DNA from: Halomonas halodenitrificans DSM 735
Lineage (GTDB): Bacteria > Pseudomonadota > Gammaproteobacteria > Pseudomonadales > Halomonadaceae
Assembly (NCBI RefSeq): GCF_000620045.1
Contig: NZ_KK211058.1
Span: 65,333 to 129,332 of the forward strand
Reading direction: 5' to 3'
DNA: 64,000 nt
In this document: positions 46,687 to 55,895 of the stretch, one piece after another
How the letters are laid out: every line of letters begins with the position of its first letter
Numbering within the stretch: the first letter of the stretch is position 1
The notes under the pieces: model-generated
Told to the model about the DNA's origin: nothing
Database searches by the model: none
The model's input: the letters and a program-made list of their open reading frames with translations, nothing else
Translations under genes and position numbers: made by a program

Positions 46687-46700
46687 TTGACCCCGATCAA
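46687..46700. promoter_or_regulatory. FNR/ANR box upstream of hemN
   Basis: TTGACCCCGATCAA matches TTGAT-N4-ATCAA at nine of ten defined positions. It overlaps the nnrS stop codon, about 104 bp before the hemN start. hemN genes are classical FNR/ANR targets, which strengthens the call. Confidence 0.65.
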
Positions 46701-47839
46701 ATCCTGGGCCGATTCGACCCACGCCGGGACCACACGACCAACCGCCAGGCGGCGAGCAGCCATGCCACACTCCAGACAAGGGCAGAGGCCCACAGCAGCG
46801 ATAGCCAGGCCCCGCCCGCGGGAAAGGCCATCAGGCGCAGCACGGCGGCCAGGGTGAACAGCAACGCCAACAGCGGCAATACCGGTTCCCTCTCGGGCCG
46901 GCCCTTGGCCCTGAGAATGGCCTGGCGCAACATGATCCCGCTTGCCAGGGTACCCAGGGCCCCCACGGTAAAGGCATGCAGCACACCGTTCAGGGGCAGG
47001 CCCAGCCAAAGCGTCCGTGCCGCAAGCAAGAGCCCGGCCCCCAGCCAGGCATAGCCCATCAGCAGTCCGAGCAGGTCGGGACGCCGCCGGCATGCCCAGG
47101 GGCCCCAGCGCCATAGCCGCCACAGCACCAGCAGCCCCGCCGCCGCCGTCAGGGGGGCTGCCAGGCCGGCGGTGGCCGGCCAGGGTGCCAACAACGGGGC
47201 CGCCACCAGCAGTATGATCAGTGCCGCCTCCAGGCGCGGCTGAACACCGGCGCCGGTCTGGCGTCGACTCGCCATCAGATGGCCATTGATCGCCGGCGCC
47301 AGCACGCGACCGCCCATAAGAGCCATCAACAGCACCAGCCACAGCACGGCGTGATGCATCAGCGCGGAGGGCAACGCGTCCTGCTGAACAAGCCGGCCCA
47401 CCAGGCTTGCCACGGCAAGCAGGCAGAGCAGTCCCAGCAGCGGCGATAACACTCGGTTGCGCCATTTCTTCGCGGCCAGGAAGCGCGGCACCAGCCGCCA
47501 GGCCAGCAGTAGTGCAAACAGACCATCGGCCAGCAGCACCGGCAGTGCCTCGGGCCAGACCAGGCCGCCGCCTCTGGCGGCGAGCCAGAGCACCACCATC
47601 CCCAGCAGCCGACGATGCGGCATCGGCCCCAGCAGGTAGCCGGCGATCACCGCCAGCGCGAAGCCAAACAGCAATTCGCGACCATGTGCCGCAGGGGAGT
47701 CGAGCAACCCCAGAGGGGCCCCATGATAAAATGCCAGCAGTGAGAGTGGCACCATCACGGCCGCATGCAGCGCCGCCAAGGGGAAGAACAGCCGCCAGGC
47801 CAGCGTCTTGGGGTGCGAGACGTCGGTTTTTGTTGACAT
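46697..47839 (-). CDS. nnrS: NnrS family membrane protein
   Basis: A 380-aa protein with about 12 hydrophobic segments. FFPLAALHAAVMVPL at the N-terminus, HGRELLFGFALAVIAGYLL and the C-terminal HAFTVGALGTLASGIMLR are NnrS patterns. NnrS is a heme- and copper-containing membrane protein in Rhodobacter that eases nitric oxide stress and accompanies denitrification genes. An NsrR-like half-site lies 30 bp upstream in the 87-bp gap shared with the divergent DUF454 gene. Confidence 0.92.
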   Translation of the reverse strand: MSTKTDVSHPKTLAWRLFFPLAALHAAVMVPLSLLAFYHGAPLGLLDSPAAHGRELLFGFALAVIAGYLLGPMPHRRLLGMVVLWLAARGGGLVWPEALPVLLADGLFALLLAWRLVPRFLAAKKWRNRVLSPLLGLLCLLAVASLVGRLVQQDALPSALMHHAVLWLVLLMALMGGRVLAPAINGHLMASRRQTGAGVQPRLEAALIILLVAAPLLAPWPATAGLAAPLTAAAGLLVLWRLWRWGPWACRRRPDLLGLLMGYAWLGAGLLLAARTLWLGLPLNGVLHAFTVGALGTLASGIMLRQAILRAKGRPEREPVLPLLALLFTLAAVLRLMAFPAGGAWLSLLWASALVWSVAWLLAAWRLVVWSRRGSNRPRI

Positions 47840-47868
47840 GACGCAACCCCCGCATTGCGCGTAGTGCT

Positions 47869-47879
47869 AAGATGTATGT
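47869..47879. promoter_or_regulatory. NsrR-like half-site between nnrS and DUF454-nsrR
   Basis: AAGATGTATGT matches the E. coli NsrR half-site AAGATGYATTT at 10 of 11 positions. It lies in the middle of the 87-bp divergent promoter region, where it could control both nnrS and the nsrR transcript. A second inverted half is not convincing. Confidence 0.55.
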
Positions 47880-47926
47880 AGATTACCGTTTCACAGTCTA
47901 CGCCCCCGGGCCGGGGAGGTCATCAC

Positions 47927-48340
47927 ATGGCAGGAGCTGTCTCACGTATTGCCTGGTGTAGCCTTACCTACGGCTGCATCGGACTCGGTACTGCCGGAAT
48001 GGTGCTGCCACTGCTGCCGACCACTCCTTTCCTGTTGCTGGCCGCCTGGTCGGCACCCAAGGGGTCGCCGCGGCTGTCCCGCTGGCTGCACACCCACCGG
48101 CGCTTCGGTCCCATTCTGCTGGCATGGCGCGAGCGGCGCGCCATACCACGACGCGCCAAGGCACTGGCGGTCATGCTGCTGACCGTCAGCTGGGCGATGC
48201 TGTGGGCCGGCGGCGTACCGACCCCGGGGTTGATGGCGTCGGGGCTGCTGTTTGTTGCGGTAGCCGGCTTCGTGCTGACCCGCCCTAATGACACGACGCC
48301 GCTTCCCGACAAGGTGCTCCACTCCAGGGCCCAAAACTGA
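47927..48340 (+). CDS. DUF454 (YbaN) family inner-membrane protein
   Basis: A 137-aa protein with three to four hydrophobic helices and the family pattern GTAGMVLPLLPTTPFLLLAAW near the N-terminus, then RRLHxHRRFGPIL-like sequence (LHTHRRFGPILLAW) and RAKALAVMLLTVSW. The molecular function of DUF454 is unknown. Its place immediately before nsrR, divergent from nnrS and behind an NsrR-like site, suggests an NO- or denitrification-related role here. GGGAGG precedes the ATG. Confidence 0.85.
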   Translation: MAGAVSRIAWCSLTYGCIGLGTAGMVLPLLPTTPFLLLAAWSAPKGSPRLSRWLHTHRRFGPILLAWRERRAIPRRAKALAVMLLTVSWAMLWAGGVPTPGLMASGLLFVAVAGFVLTRPNDTTPLPDKVLHSRAQN

Positions 48341-48361
48341 TTCGAAACACAACACGAGGCG

Positions 48362-48823
48362 ATGCTTTCTCTCATGCACCTGACCCGCTTCACCGATTAC
48401 TCGCTGCGCGTGCTGCTCTACCTGGCGGTCAAGGGCGAGCGTCGCTCCACCATCACCGAGATCGCCGAACGCTTCCAGATATCACGCAACCATCTGATGA
48501 AGGTGGTTCAGGATCTCAGTCACCACGGCTATATCACCTCCATCCGCGGCAAGCATGGCGGCCTGCTGCTGAGGCGCGAGCCGAATACCATCGTGCTGGG
48601 CGAGCTGATACGCCGAACCGAGCGTGACCTGACGCTGGTAGAGTGTTTCGGCGACGGCAACGAATGCGTGATCACCTCCGCCTGTCGCCTCAAGCATGTC
48701 CTCGCCGAGGCCCTCGAGGCCTTTATGGCGGTGCTCGACGACTACACTCTGGAAGATCTCCTGGGCCCTCAACGCCAGCCATTGATCAGCCTGCTGAACC
48801 TGGACGATACGCCCGCCGCCTGA
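48362..48823 (+). CDS. nsrR: NsrR, nitric-oxide-sensing Rrf2-family repressor
   Basis: A 153-aa transcription factor. The winged helix (HLTRFTDYSLRVLLYLA, ISRNHLMKVVQDLS, IRGKHGGLLL) closely follows E. coli NsrR. Three cysteines in the cluster region (Cys95, Cys102, Cys108, ending SACRLK) should bind the Fe-S cluster that reacts with NO; the first spacing is two residues longer than in E. coli. The first ATG (48362) has GAGG close by, whereas homologues align best with the fifth residue (48374). It follows the DUF454 gene and precedes nos. Confidence 0.92.
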   Translation: MLSLMHLTRFTDYSLRVLLYLAVKGERRSTITEIAERFQISRNHLMKVVQDLSHHGYITSIRGKHGGLLLRREPNTIVLGELIRRTERDLTLVECFGDGNECVITSACRLKHVLAEALEAFMAVLDDYTLEDLLGPQRQPLISLLNLDDTPAA

Positions 48824-48992
48824 CGACCTATCCCGCCTTCTGCATGGCCCAAGTCTGAAGCGGCTGCACCCGGGCCCATCCCGGACGATCATCGCACCGG
48901 CACCCCATCGCCCGGCACTTCTTCACAATGCTCTCTCTCATACTTTATTAGGCATTTCTTTTGCTTTTTCTTTTCGTGGGTCTAGCATGTAT

Positions 48993-49006
48993 ATGACACA
49001 CGTCAA
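48993..49006. promoter_or_regulatory. FNR/DNR-type box candidate upstream of the nos operon
   Basis: ATGACACACGTCAA compares with TTGA(T/C)-N4-(A/G)TCAA with one clear mismatch in the left half. It lies about 107 bp before the cytochrome c start. nos promoters are usually under FNR/DNR control. Confidence 0.4.
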
Positions 49007-49089
49007 TCCGGGGCAGCGCGCCGGCTGGCATGATGGCAATAGTTGCCCGGTGAGGCCGATTGTCGCTACCGGGCCTTATCAAACAAATG

Positions 49090-49100
49090 AAGATGCATTC
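49090..49100 (+). promoter_or_regulatory. NsrR-like half-site overlapping the nos-leader cytochrome translation start region
   Basis: AAGATGCATTC matches AAGATGYATTT at 10 of 11 positions, 12 bp upstream of the ATG at 49113 and next to its GGAG. Binding here would act as a downstream roadblock to transcription. Confidence 0.5.
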
Positions 49101-49112
49101 TGGAGATTGCTT

Positions 49113-49427
49113 ATGAAACTGATTCTCGCGACCGCCCTGCTGGGTGGCGCCCTGCTGGCCATGGACGCCCAGGCCGCCGGTGACGCCGCCGCCGGTGAAG
49201 ACAAGATCGGCACCTGCGTCGCCTGCCACGGCACCGATGGCCAGGGCCTGGCTCCCATCTACCCGAACCTGACCGGCCAGTCGGCCACCTACCTCGAGAG
49301 CAGCATCAAGGCGTACCGTGACGGCCAGCGCAAGGGCGGCAACGCCGCGCTGATGACGCCCATGGCCCAGGGCCTCTCCGATGAGGATATCGCCGATATC
49401 GCCGCGTACTATTCAAGTCAGGAGTAA
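49113..49427 (+). CDS. Small monoheme cytochrome c at the head of the nos cluster
   Basis: A 104-aa periplasmic class I cytochrome c. The signal peptide spans about residues 1-21 (ending AQAA). The heme site is GTCVACHGTDGQG and the distal Met lies in ALMTPMAQGLSD. This is a likely electron donor to N2O reductase, given its position 85 bp before nosR. Start chosen at the ATG preceded by GGAG; a longer frame from 48987 runs through the promoter sites. Confidence 0.88.
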   Translation: MKLILATALLGGALLAMDAQAAGDAAAGEDKIGTCVACHGTDGQGLAPIYPNLTGQSATYLESSIKAYRDGQRKGGNAALMTPMAQGLSDEDIADIAAYYSSQE

Positions 49428-49433
49428 AGGCCA

Positions 49434-49456
49434 GGGGCCGGCACCGAGCCGGCCCC
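49434..49456 (+). terminator. Intercistronic hairpin between cytochrome c and nosR
   Basis: GGGGCCGGC, loop ACCGA, GCCGGCCCC, then TCTCC. Perfect 9-bp stem, no T-run. Probably attenuates or processes the transcript, so that the cytochrome is made in excess of nosR. Confidence 0.5.
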
Positions 49457-49512
49457 TCTCCTGATGGGCGGCGGCAATCGCCGCCGAGGCTTTCGCCCAC
49501 AAGGACCCTCCC

Positions 49513-51642
49513 ATGCCCGAATCTTCTCCTCGGCCAGCCGGCTTTATCGGCTTGCTGCTGGCCTTGTTATGCCTGCTGATCAGCCTGCCGCTCCAGGCCC
49601 TGGAGCTCGGCCAGGTGCGCGAGGGTTTCCCCGCCGCCGACCGACTGGAGCCCGCCGAATCCCAATGGCCGGTCAGCCGGGTGATGGCCGGCGAGGAGTT
49701 GCTCGGCTACGCCTTCGAGAGCGTCGACATGGCGCCGATCCCCGCCTACTCCGGCAAGCCCGTCAACATGCTGGTGGGCTTCGATCTCGAGGGCAACATC
49801 GTCCAGGCCGACGTCATCAGTCACGAAGAACCTATCATGCTGGTAGGCATCCCCGAGTCGAAGCTCGAGGGCTTCGCCGATGACCACGTCGGCGCCCACG
49901 TCAACGATCGCATGAAGGTAGGCGACAATCTGGATGCCATCTCCGGTGCCACCGTCACCGTGATCGTGGTCAGCGATACCGTGATGCGCGCCGCACGCCA
50001 GGTGGCAGCCGAGCAGGGACTGATCGCCGACCCTTCGGCCGCACCACCGGCCACGGTGCGTCAGGAGGTATTCTCACCCGCCGACTGGGCCACGCTGACC
50101 GGCGACGGCACCATTCGCCGACTGCACCTGACTCATGGCGAGGTGGATGAGTCCTTCGTCGGCACCCCAGCCGAGGACTACATGCACACGCCCCGGCCGG
50201 CGGATCGTCCCTTTATCGAGCTCTTCTACACCTACCTGAACCCGCCTACCGCCGGGCGCAACCTGCTTGGCGATAACGGCTACGATCAATTGATGGAGCG
50301 GCTTGATCCAGGCGAGCATGCCATCGCGGTGATGGGCCGCGGCGACTACTCCTTCAAGGGGTCAGGCTATGTGCGCGGCGGCATCTTCGATCGCCTCGAA
50401 CTCTCCCAGAACGGCAACGCCATCAGTTTTCACGACCGCGATCACCTTCGCCTGGGAAACCTGGGCATCGACGGCGCCCCCGCCTTCGACGAGCGCGATA
50501 TCTTCATCATTCGCGACGCGGCCGCCTTCGACCCCGGCCAGCCCTGGCAGCTGGAGCTGCTGGTGCGCCGCGCCTCGGGCCCCCTGGACACTGAATTCAG
50601 CCGCTTCAGCGCCGATTACAGCGTCCCCGAGGCCTATATCGAGCGTCCCGAACCGCCCGAGGAGGTGCCGATCTGGGTCGAGGTGTGGCACGACAAGGCC
50701 TTCCAGATCGCCGTGCTCATCGCCGGCCTGCTCGTGCTGACAGGCATCATGCTGTTCCAGGACGTACTGGTGAAGCACCCGCGCATCCTGCGGCCGCTGC
50801 GCCTGGGCTTTCTGGTCTACACCCTGGTATTTATCGGCTGGTACTCCCTGGCCCAGCTCTCGGTGGTCAATATCCTGACCTTTACCAACGCCCTGATCAC
50901 CGACTTCAGCTGGGGCTCCTTCCTGATCGATCCGATGATGTTCATCCTCTGGTCCTTCGTGGCGGTAAGCCTGCTGCTGTGGGGCCGCGGTGTATTCTGC
51001 GGCTGGCTATGTCCCTTCGGTGCCCTCCAGGACCTGGTCAACAAGGCCGCCCGCTGGCTCGGCGTGAAGCAGTTCGAGCCGCCCTTCGGCCTCCACGAGC
51101 GTCTCTGGGCGCTGAAGTACATCATCCTGCTGGGGCTGTTCGCCGTTTCCCTGCACTCGCTGGGCACCGCCGAGCGCTACGCCGAGGTGGAGCCCTTCAA
51201 GACCGCCATCACCCTGCGCTTCCAGCGCGAGTGGGGGTTCTTGCTCTACGCCCTGGTGCTGGTGGCGATCTCCGCCGTCAACCACAAGTTCTACTGCCGC
51301 TACGTCTGCCCCCTGGGCGCCGGCCTGGCGATTCCCGCCCGCCTGCGTCTGTTCGACTGGCTGAAGCGGCACCGCGGCGACTGCGGCACCCCATGCCAGA
51401 TCTGCGCCAACGAATGCGAAGTCGCCTCCATCCACCCGGATGGACGCATCAACGCCAACGAGTGCCACTACTGCCTCGACTGTCAGATCACCTATCACGA
51501 CGACAAGCGCTGCCCGCCGATGATCAAGCGACGCAAACGCTTCGAAAAGGCGTCGCGACTGTCCTCGGGCAAGCGAGGCGTCGAGACCCACGACCCCGCC
51601 AGCGCTCGGCTGCAGCGGATTCCGACCTACCAGGAGGATTGA
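49513..51642 (+). CDS. nosR: NosR, flavin/iron-sulfur regulator and electron donor for N2O reduction
   Basis: A 709-aa membrane protein with a signal/anchor (about 8-30) and a periplasmic FMN-binding domain whose covalent flavin threonine is likely Thr147 (DAISGAT). About six transmembrane helices follow. Two cytoplasmic CxxxCP motifs ([22 protein letters not shown]) and a ferredoxin-like set ([19 protein letters not shown]) lie near the C-terminus. It supports nos expression and electron supply to NosZ. AAGGA precedes the ATG. nosZ begins 2 bp after the stop. Confidence 0.95.
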   Translation: MPESSPRPAGFIGLLLALLCLLISLPLQALELGQVREGFPAADRLEPAESQWPVSRVMAGEELLGYAFESVDMAPIPAYSGKPVNMLVGFDLEGNIVQADVISHEEPIMLVGIPESKLEGFADDHVGAHVNDRMKVGDNLDAISGATVTVIVVSDTVMRAARQVAAEQGLIADPSAAPPATVRQEVFSPADWATLTGDGTIRRLHLTHGEVDESFVGTPAEDYMHTPRPADRPFIELFYTYLNPPTAGRNLLGDNGYDQLMERLDPGEHAIAVMGRGDYSFKGSGYVRGGIFDRLELSQNGNAISFHDRDHLRLGNLGIDGAPAFDERDIFIIRDAAAFDPGQPWQLELLVRRASGPLDTEFSRFSADYSVPEAYIERPEPPEEVPIWVEVWHDKAFQIAVLIAGLLVLTGIMLFQDVLVKHPRILRPLRLGFLVYTLVFIGWYSLAQLSVVNILTFTNALITDFSWGSFLIDPMMFILWSFVAVSLLLWGRGVFCGWLCPFGALQDLVNKAARWLGVKQFEPPFGLHERLWALKYIILLGLFAVSLHSLGTAERYAEVEPFKTAITLRFQREWGFLLYALVLVAISAVNHKFYCRYVCPLGAGLAIPARLRLFDWLKRHRGDCGTPCQICANECEVASIHPDGRINANECHYCLDCQITYHDDKRCPPMIKRRKRFEKASRLSSGKRGVETHDPASARLQRIPTYQED

Positions 51643-51644
51643 CC

Positions 51645-53540
51645 ATGAGTGACAAGAAGAAAGAGATCGAGAATCTCGGACGCCGCCACTTCCTGCGCAA
51701 CAGCGCGGTAACCGGCGTTGCCGGGGCGGGCCTGGCCGGCGGCTTCGGCGCCGGCACCCTGCTCGGCGGCAGTGGCAAGGCCCAGGCCGCCAGCGAAAGC
51801 AGCATCGAGGTCGCCCCGGGTGAGCTCGATGAGTACTACGGTTTCTGGAGCGGCGGTCAGTCCGGCGAGGTTCGCGTGGTGGGCATCCCCTCCATGCGCG
51901 AACTGATGCGCATCCCGGTGTTCAACCAGGAAGGCGCCACCGGCTGGGGCATCACCAACGAGTCCCGGCGCGTGCTGGGCGAGTCGGTCAAGTTCATCAA
52001 CGGCGACTCCCACCACCCGCATATCTCCATGACCGATGGCAGCTACGACGGCAAATACCTGTTCATCAACGACAAGGCCAATACCCGGGTGGCCCGCATC
52101 CGCCTCGACATCATGAAGACGGACAGGATCACCACCATTCCCAACGTCCAGGCGATTCATGGCCTGCGCCTGCAGAAGGCGCCGCACACCAAGTACGTCT
52201 TCGCCAATGCCGAATTCCCCATCCCCCACCACAGCGATGGCAAGGTCAACGACGGCCGCGGCCTGGAAGACACGGAGAACTACTACACCATGTTCAACGG
52301 CATCGACGCCGAGAGCATGGAGGTGGCGTGGCAGGTGATCGTCGACGGCAACCTCGACAACACCGATGCCGACTATACCGGTCGCTTCGTGGCCTCGACC
52401 TGCTACAACTCCGAGAAGGGCATGACCCTGGCCGACACCATGCGCGCCGAGCGCGACTGGGTCGTGGTGTTCGACGTCGAGGCGATCGAGGCCGCCGCAA
52501 AAGCCGGTGACTTCGAGACCCTGGGCGACAGCGAGGTGCCGGTCCTCGACGGCCGCAAGGGCTCCAAGCTGACCCGCTACATTCCGGTTCCCAAGAACCC
52601 CCACGGCCTCAACACCTCGCCGGACGGCAAGTACTTCATCGCCAACGGCAAGCTCTCGCCGACCTGCTCGATCATCGCCATCGACAAGCTTCCCGAGCTG
52701 TTCGACGACGCCATCGAACCGCGCGACGCCGTGGTCGGCGAGCCGGAACTCGGCCTGGGGCCGCTGCACACCACCTACGACGGCCGCGGCAACGCCTACA
52801 CCACACTGTTTATCGACAGCCAGATCGCCAAGTGGAACATCGAGGACGCCATTCGCGCCTACAACGGCGAAGAGGTGAACTATCTGCGCCAGAAGCTGGA
52901 CGTTCACTACCAGCCGGGGCACAACCACGCCAGCCTCACCGAGACCAAGGACGCCGACGGCAAGTGGCTGGTGGTGCTCTCCAAGTTCTCCAAGGACCGC
53001 TTCCTGCCGGTGGGCCCGCTGCGTCCCGAGAACGACCAGCTGATCGATATCTCCGGCGAGGAGATGAAGCTGGTCCACGATGGCCCCGCCTTCGCCGAGC
53101 CCCACGACTGCATCCTGGTACGCGCCGACCAGATCAATCCCAAGAAGGTCTGGGACCGTGACGACCCCTTCTTCGCCGAGACCGTGGCCATGGCCAAGGA
53201 GGACGGCGTCACCCTCGAGACCGACAACAAGATCGTGCGCGACGGCAACCAGGTGCGCGTCTACATGACCTCGGTGGCACCGCAGTTCGGCATCACCGAG
53301 TTCAAGGTCAAGCAGGGCGACGAGGTCACCGTGGTGGTCACCAACCTCGACCAGGTCGAGGACGTCACCCACGGCTTCACCATGACCAACCACGGCGCCG
53401 TCATGGAGATCAGCCCCCAGCAGACCGCCAGTGTCACCTTCACCGCCGACCGGCCCGGGGTGCACTGGTACTACTGCCAGTGGTTCTGTCACGCCATGCA
53501 TATGGAGATGACCGGCCGCATGCTGGTCGAGAAGGCCTGA
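51645..53540 (+). CDS. nosZ: Nitrous-oxide reductase, clade I (Tat-exported)
   Basis: A 631-aa periplasmic copper enzyme that reduces N2O to N2. The Tat signal [13 protein letters not shown] (residues 11-23) marks clade I. The beta-propeller holds the CuZ histidines (for example [24 protein letters not shown] and EPHDC). The C-terminal cupredoxin domain carries the CuA ligands in [15 protein letters not shown]. All visible metal-binding motifs are intact. GGAGG precedes the ATG. It is the core of the nosRZDFYL operon. Confidence 0.97.
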   Translation: MSDKKKEIENLGRRHFLRNSAVTGVAGAGLAGGFGAGTLLGGSGKAQAASESSIEVAPGELDEYYGFWSGGQSGEVRVVGIPSMRELMRIPVFNQEGATGWGITNESRRVLGESVKFINGDSHHPHISMTDGSYDGKYLFINDKANTRVARIRLDIMKTDRITTIPNVQAIHGLRLQKAPHTKYVFANAEFPIPHHSDGKVNDGRGLEDTENYYTMFNGIDAESMEVAWQVIVDGNLDNTDADYTGRFVASTCYNSEKGMTLADTMRAERDWVVVFDVEAIEAAAKAGDFETLGDSEVPVLDGRKGSKLTRYIPVPKNPHGLNTSPDGKYFIANGKLSPTCSIIAIDKLPELFDDAIEPRDAVVGEPELGLGPLHTTYDGRGNAYTTLFIDSQIAKWNIEDAIRAYNGEEVNYLRQKLDVHYQPGHNHASLTETKDADGKWLVVLSKFSKDRFLPVGPLRPENDQLIDISGEEMKLVHDGPAFAEPHDCILVRADQINPKKVWDRDDPFFAETVAMAKEDGVTLETDNKIVRDGNQVRVYMTSVAPQFGITEFKVKQGDEVTVVVTNLDQVEDVTHGFTMTNHGAVMEISPQQTASVTFTADRPGVHWYYCQWFCHAMHMEMTGRMLVEKA

Positions 53541-53551
53541 TAGCACCCTGA

Positions 53552-53575
53552 GGGGCCGGGCAGACGCCCGGCCCC
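53552..53575 (+). terminator. Intercistronic hairpin between nosZ and nosD
   Basis: GGGGCCGGGC, loop AGAC, GCCCGGCCCC, then GCTTG. Perfect 10-bp GC stem with no T-run, 12 bp past nosZ. It probably protects the nosZ message or lowers nosDFYL expression. Confidence 0.55.
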
Positions 53576-53595
53576 GCTTGTTCACGGAGAAACGC

Positions 53596-54954
53596 ATGAC
53601 CCGACGACAACCTCGCGTCGTCCCCCGATTCCTTCTCGTCGCCTGGCTGCTCCTGTGTTTACTGGGTGGGCTGCCGGGCGGACTGCTGGCCGCCGAACTG
53701 ACGGCCAGCCCGGGCGAGCCGCTGCAGCCGTTGATCGAACGCGCCGCCAGCGGCGACCGCCTGATATTGCCCCGGGGCCACTATCCGGGCCCGCTGCTAA
53801 TCGACCGCACGCTGACCCTATCGGGAGAGCCCGGTGCCGTGATCGACGGCGGCGGAAACGGCCATGCCGTGGTACTCGACGCCCCGGACAGCGTGCTGGA
53901 GGGCGTGACCATCGAGAACTGGGGCGCCAACCTCACCGACATGGATGCCGGCATCTTCGTCGAAGAGAGCGCCACCGGCAGCGTGATCCGTGATTCACGC
54001 CTCGCCGGCCCGGGCTTCGGTATCTGGCTCGATGCCGTCAGCGACGTCCGGGTGCTCGACAACGTGATTCGCGGCGACACCGCACTACGCTCCCAGGACC
54101 GCGGCAATGGCGTGCACCTGTTCAACTCCCGCAATGTCACCGTGGAGGGCAACGATATCCGCCACACCCGCGACGGGATCTATATCGACACCAGCAGCCA
54201 GTGCCTGCTGCGCGGCAATCACATGCAGGCGCTGCGCTACGGCGTGCACTACATGTATGCCTACGACAACCGCGTGGAGGAGAACACCACCCGCGGTACC
54301 CGTACCGGCTACGCCCTGATGCAGTCCAAGCGCCTCAGGGTCATCGGCAATCGCTCGGAGGGTGATCGCAACTACGGCATACTGCTGAACAACATCACCG
54401 ACTCCCTGCTGCGCGACAACCACATCACCCGGGTGCATCAGCGTCGCGATGCCCAGGGCAAGGGGCTGGTCAGCGGCGCCGAGGGCAAGGCGCTGTTCGT
54501 CTACAACGCCCAGTACAACCGCTTCGAAGCCAACCGCCTGGCCGACAGCGATATCGGCATCCATCTCACCGCCGGCTCCGAGGACAACGAGCTGGTCGGC
54601 AACGCCTTCGTCGACAACCGTCAGCAGGTGATGTACGTGGCCACCCGCTCCCAGGAATGGTCCGAGGCGGGGCACGGCAACTACTGGAGCGATTACCTGG
54701 GATGGGATCTGGACGGCGATGGCGTGGGCGATACCTCCTACGAGCCCAACGATGCCATGGACCGCCTGCTGTGGCGCTATCCGGTGGCGCGGCTGCTGAT
54801 GCACAGCCCCGCCGTCCTGGCGCTGCGCTGGGTGCAGCGCCAGTTCCCGGTATTCCGCCCCCAGGGGGTCAAGGACAGCCATCCGCTGATGGACGAACCC
54901 GACATGAATGATACCGGCTCGAATCAATACAACATCGGAGATGCCGACGCATGA
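53596..54954 (+). CDS. nosD: NosD, periplasmic copper-site maturation protein
   Basis: A 452-aa exported protein: signal sequence (about 10-32), then a right-handed parallel beta-helix of CASH/PbH1 repeats (for example GNDIRHTRDGIYIDTSSQC, ENTTRGTRTGYALMQSK). NosD works with the NosFY transporter to assemble the CuZ site of NosZ, with sulfur and copper delivered on the periplasmic side. The ATG at 53596 has GGAGA upstream; the upstream TTG is rejected. It overlaps nosF by four bases. Confidence 0.95.
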   Translation: MTRRQPRVVPRFLLVAWLLLCLLGGLPGGLLAAELTASPGEPLQPLIERAASGDRLILPRGHYPGPLLIDRTLTLSGEPGAVIDGGGNGHAVVLDAPDSVLEGVTIENWGANLTDMDAGIFVEESATGSVIRDSRLAGPGFGIWLDAVSDVRVLDNVIRGDTALRSQDRGNGVHLFNSRNVTVEGNDIRHTRDGIYIDTSSQCLLRGNHMQALRYGVHYMYAYDNRVEENTTRGTRTGYALMQSKRLRVIGNRSEGDRNYGILLNNITDSLLRDNHITRVHQRRDAQGKGLVSGAEGKALFVYNAQYNRFEANRLADSDIGIHLTAGSEDNELVGNAFVDNRQQVMYVATRSQEWSEAGHGNYWSDYLGWDLDGDGVGDTSYEPNDAMDRLLWRYPVARLLMHSPAVLALRWVQRQFPVFRPQGVKDSHPLMDEPDMNDTGSNQYNIGDADA

Positions 54955-55895
54955 CAGCGGTGATCGACTTCCAGGGCGTGACCCGCCGCGACGGTGGACT
55001 CGTACGCCTCGATGCCCTCGACCTCCAGGTAAACGAAGGCGAGATACTGGCCCTGCTGGGCCACAATGGCGCCGGCAAGACCACCACCATGCACCTGATC
55101 CTCGGCCTGCTCTCGCCCAGCGAGGGAAGTGTGGCGGTGTTCGGAGGTGCCCCCGACGGGGCCGATGCCGAGACCCTGCGCCGCCGCCTGGGCTACCTGC
55201 CCGAGAACGTCAGCTTCTACGAACAGCTGAGCGGCCAGGAGGTACTCGAGTACTTCGCCCGCCTCAAGCGGGTCGACCTTGGACAGGTGGGCGACTTGCT
55301 GGACCGGGTCGGCCTGGGCCATGCCGCCCATCGCCGGGTGAAGACCTATTCCAAGGGCATGCGCCAGCGCCTCGGCCTTGCCCAGGCCCTGCTCGGCGAC
55401 CCACGCCTGCTGCTGCTCGACGAACCCACCACCGGCCTCGACCCGGCCGCCACCCGTGATTTCTATGACACGGTGCGTGGCCTGCGCGATCGTGGCTGTA
55501 CGGTGCTGCTCTCCTCCCATGTGCTGCCCGGAGTGGAGCCCTATATCGACCGTGCGCTGATTCTTGGCGGCGGCCGCCGCCTGGCGCTGGGCAGCCTGGA
55601 GGCGCTGCGCGGGGAGGCGGCCCTGCCGATCACCGTACGCGCCCGCAGTCATAACGCCGGGAGTGCCCTCGCCGAGCGCCTGGCCGGCTGGGATGATCCG
55701 CGCATCGAGATGTCTTCCCTCAACGGCCATGAGGTGGCACTGACGGTACCCCCGGACGCCAAGCTCGCCGTCCTGCGTCGAATCACCGATACCGCCGGGG
55801 TCGAGGATATCGAGCTGCTGCCGCCGACCCTGGAGCACCTCTACACCCACTTCTCCGCCGAACTCTCGCCCGAGCAACGAGGAGATGCCGAATGA
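54951..55895 (+). CDS. nosF: NosF, ATPase of the NosDFY ABC transporter
   Basis: A 314-aa ABC ATPase. Walker A GHNGAGKTTT (about 38-47), signature YSKGMRQRLGLA, Walker B LLLLDEPTTGLDP and the H-loop LLSSHVLP are all present. It energises the NosDFY complex for CuZ biogenesis. The start overlaps nosD and the stop overlaps nosY, both by ATGA, so the three are translationally coupled. Confidence 0.95.
   Translation: MTAVIDFQGVTRRDGGLVRLDALDLQVNEGEILALLGHNGAGKTTTMHLILGLLSPSEGSVAVFGGAPDGADAETLRRRLGYLPENVSFYEQLSGQEVLEYFARLKRVDLGQVGDLLDRVGLGHAAHRRVKTYSKGMRQRLGLAQALLGDPRLLLLDEPTTGLDPAATRDFYDTVRGLRDRGCTVLLSSHVLPGVEPYIDRALILGGGRRLALGSLEALRGEAALPITVRARSHNAGSALAERLAGWDDPRIEMSSLNGHEVALTVPPDAKLAVLRRITDTAGVEDIELLPPTLEHLYTHFSAELSPEQRGDAE

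Larger units (their letters stand above)
48824..49112. promoter_or_regulatory. Promoter region of the cytochrome c - nos operon
   Basis: A 289-bp gap with an AT-rich tract (48935-48980, many T), the FNR-like box at 48993 and the NsrR-like half-site at 49090. The start of the cytochrome gene has GGAG at 49102. No ORF supported. Confidence 0.5.

Noticed and set aside
46584..46696. Extension of hemN upstream to the nnrS region as one 885-aa protein
   Set aside because: The upstream part is an out-of-frame reading of nnrS. HemN homologues start at the ATG at 46583, and an FNR box lies between the genes.
51627..53597. 656-codon minus-strand frame opposite nosZ
   Set aside because: GC-driven lack of stops opposite a conserved gene; no recognisable domain.
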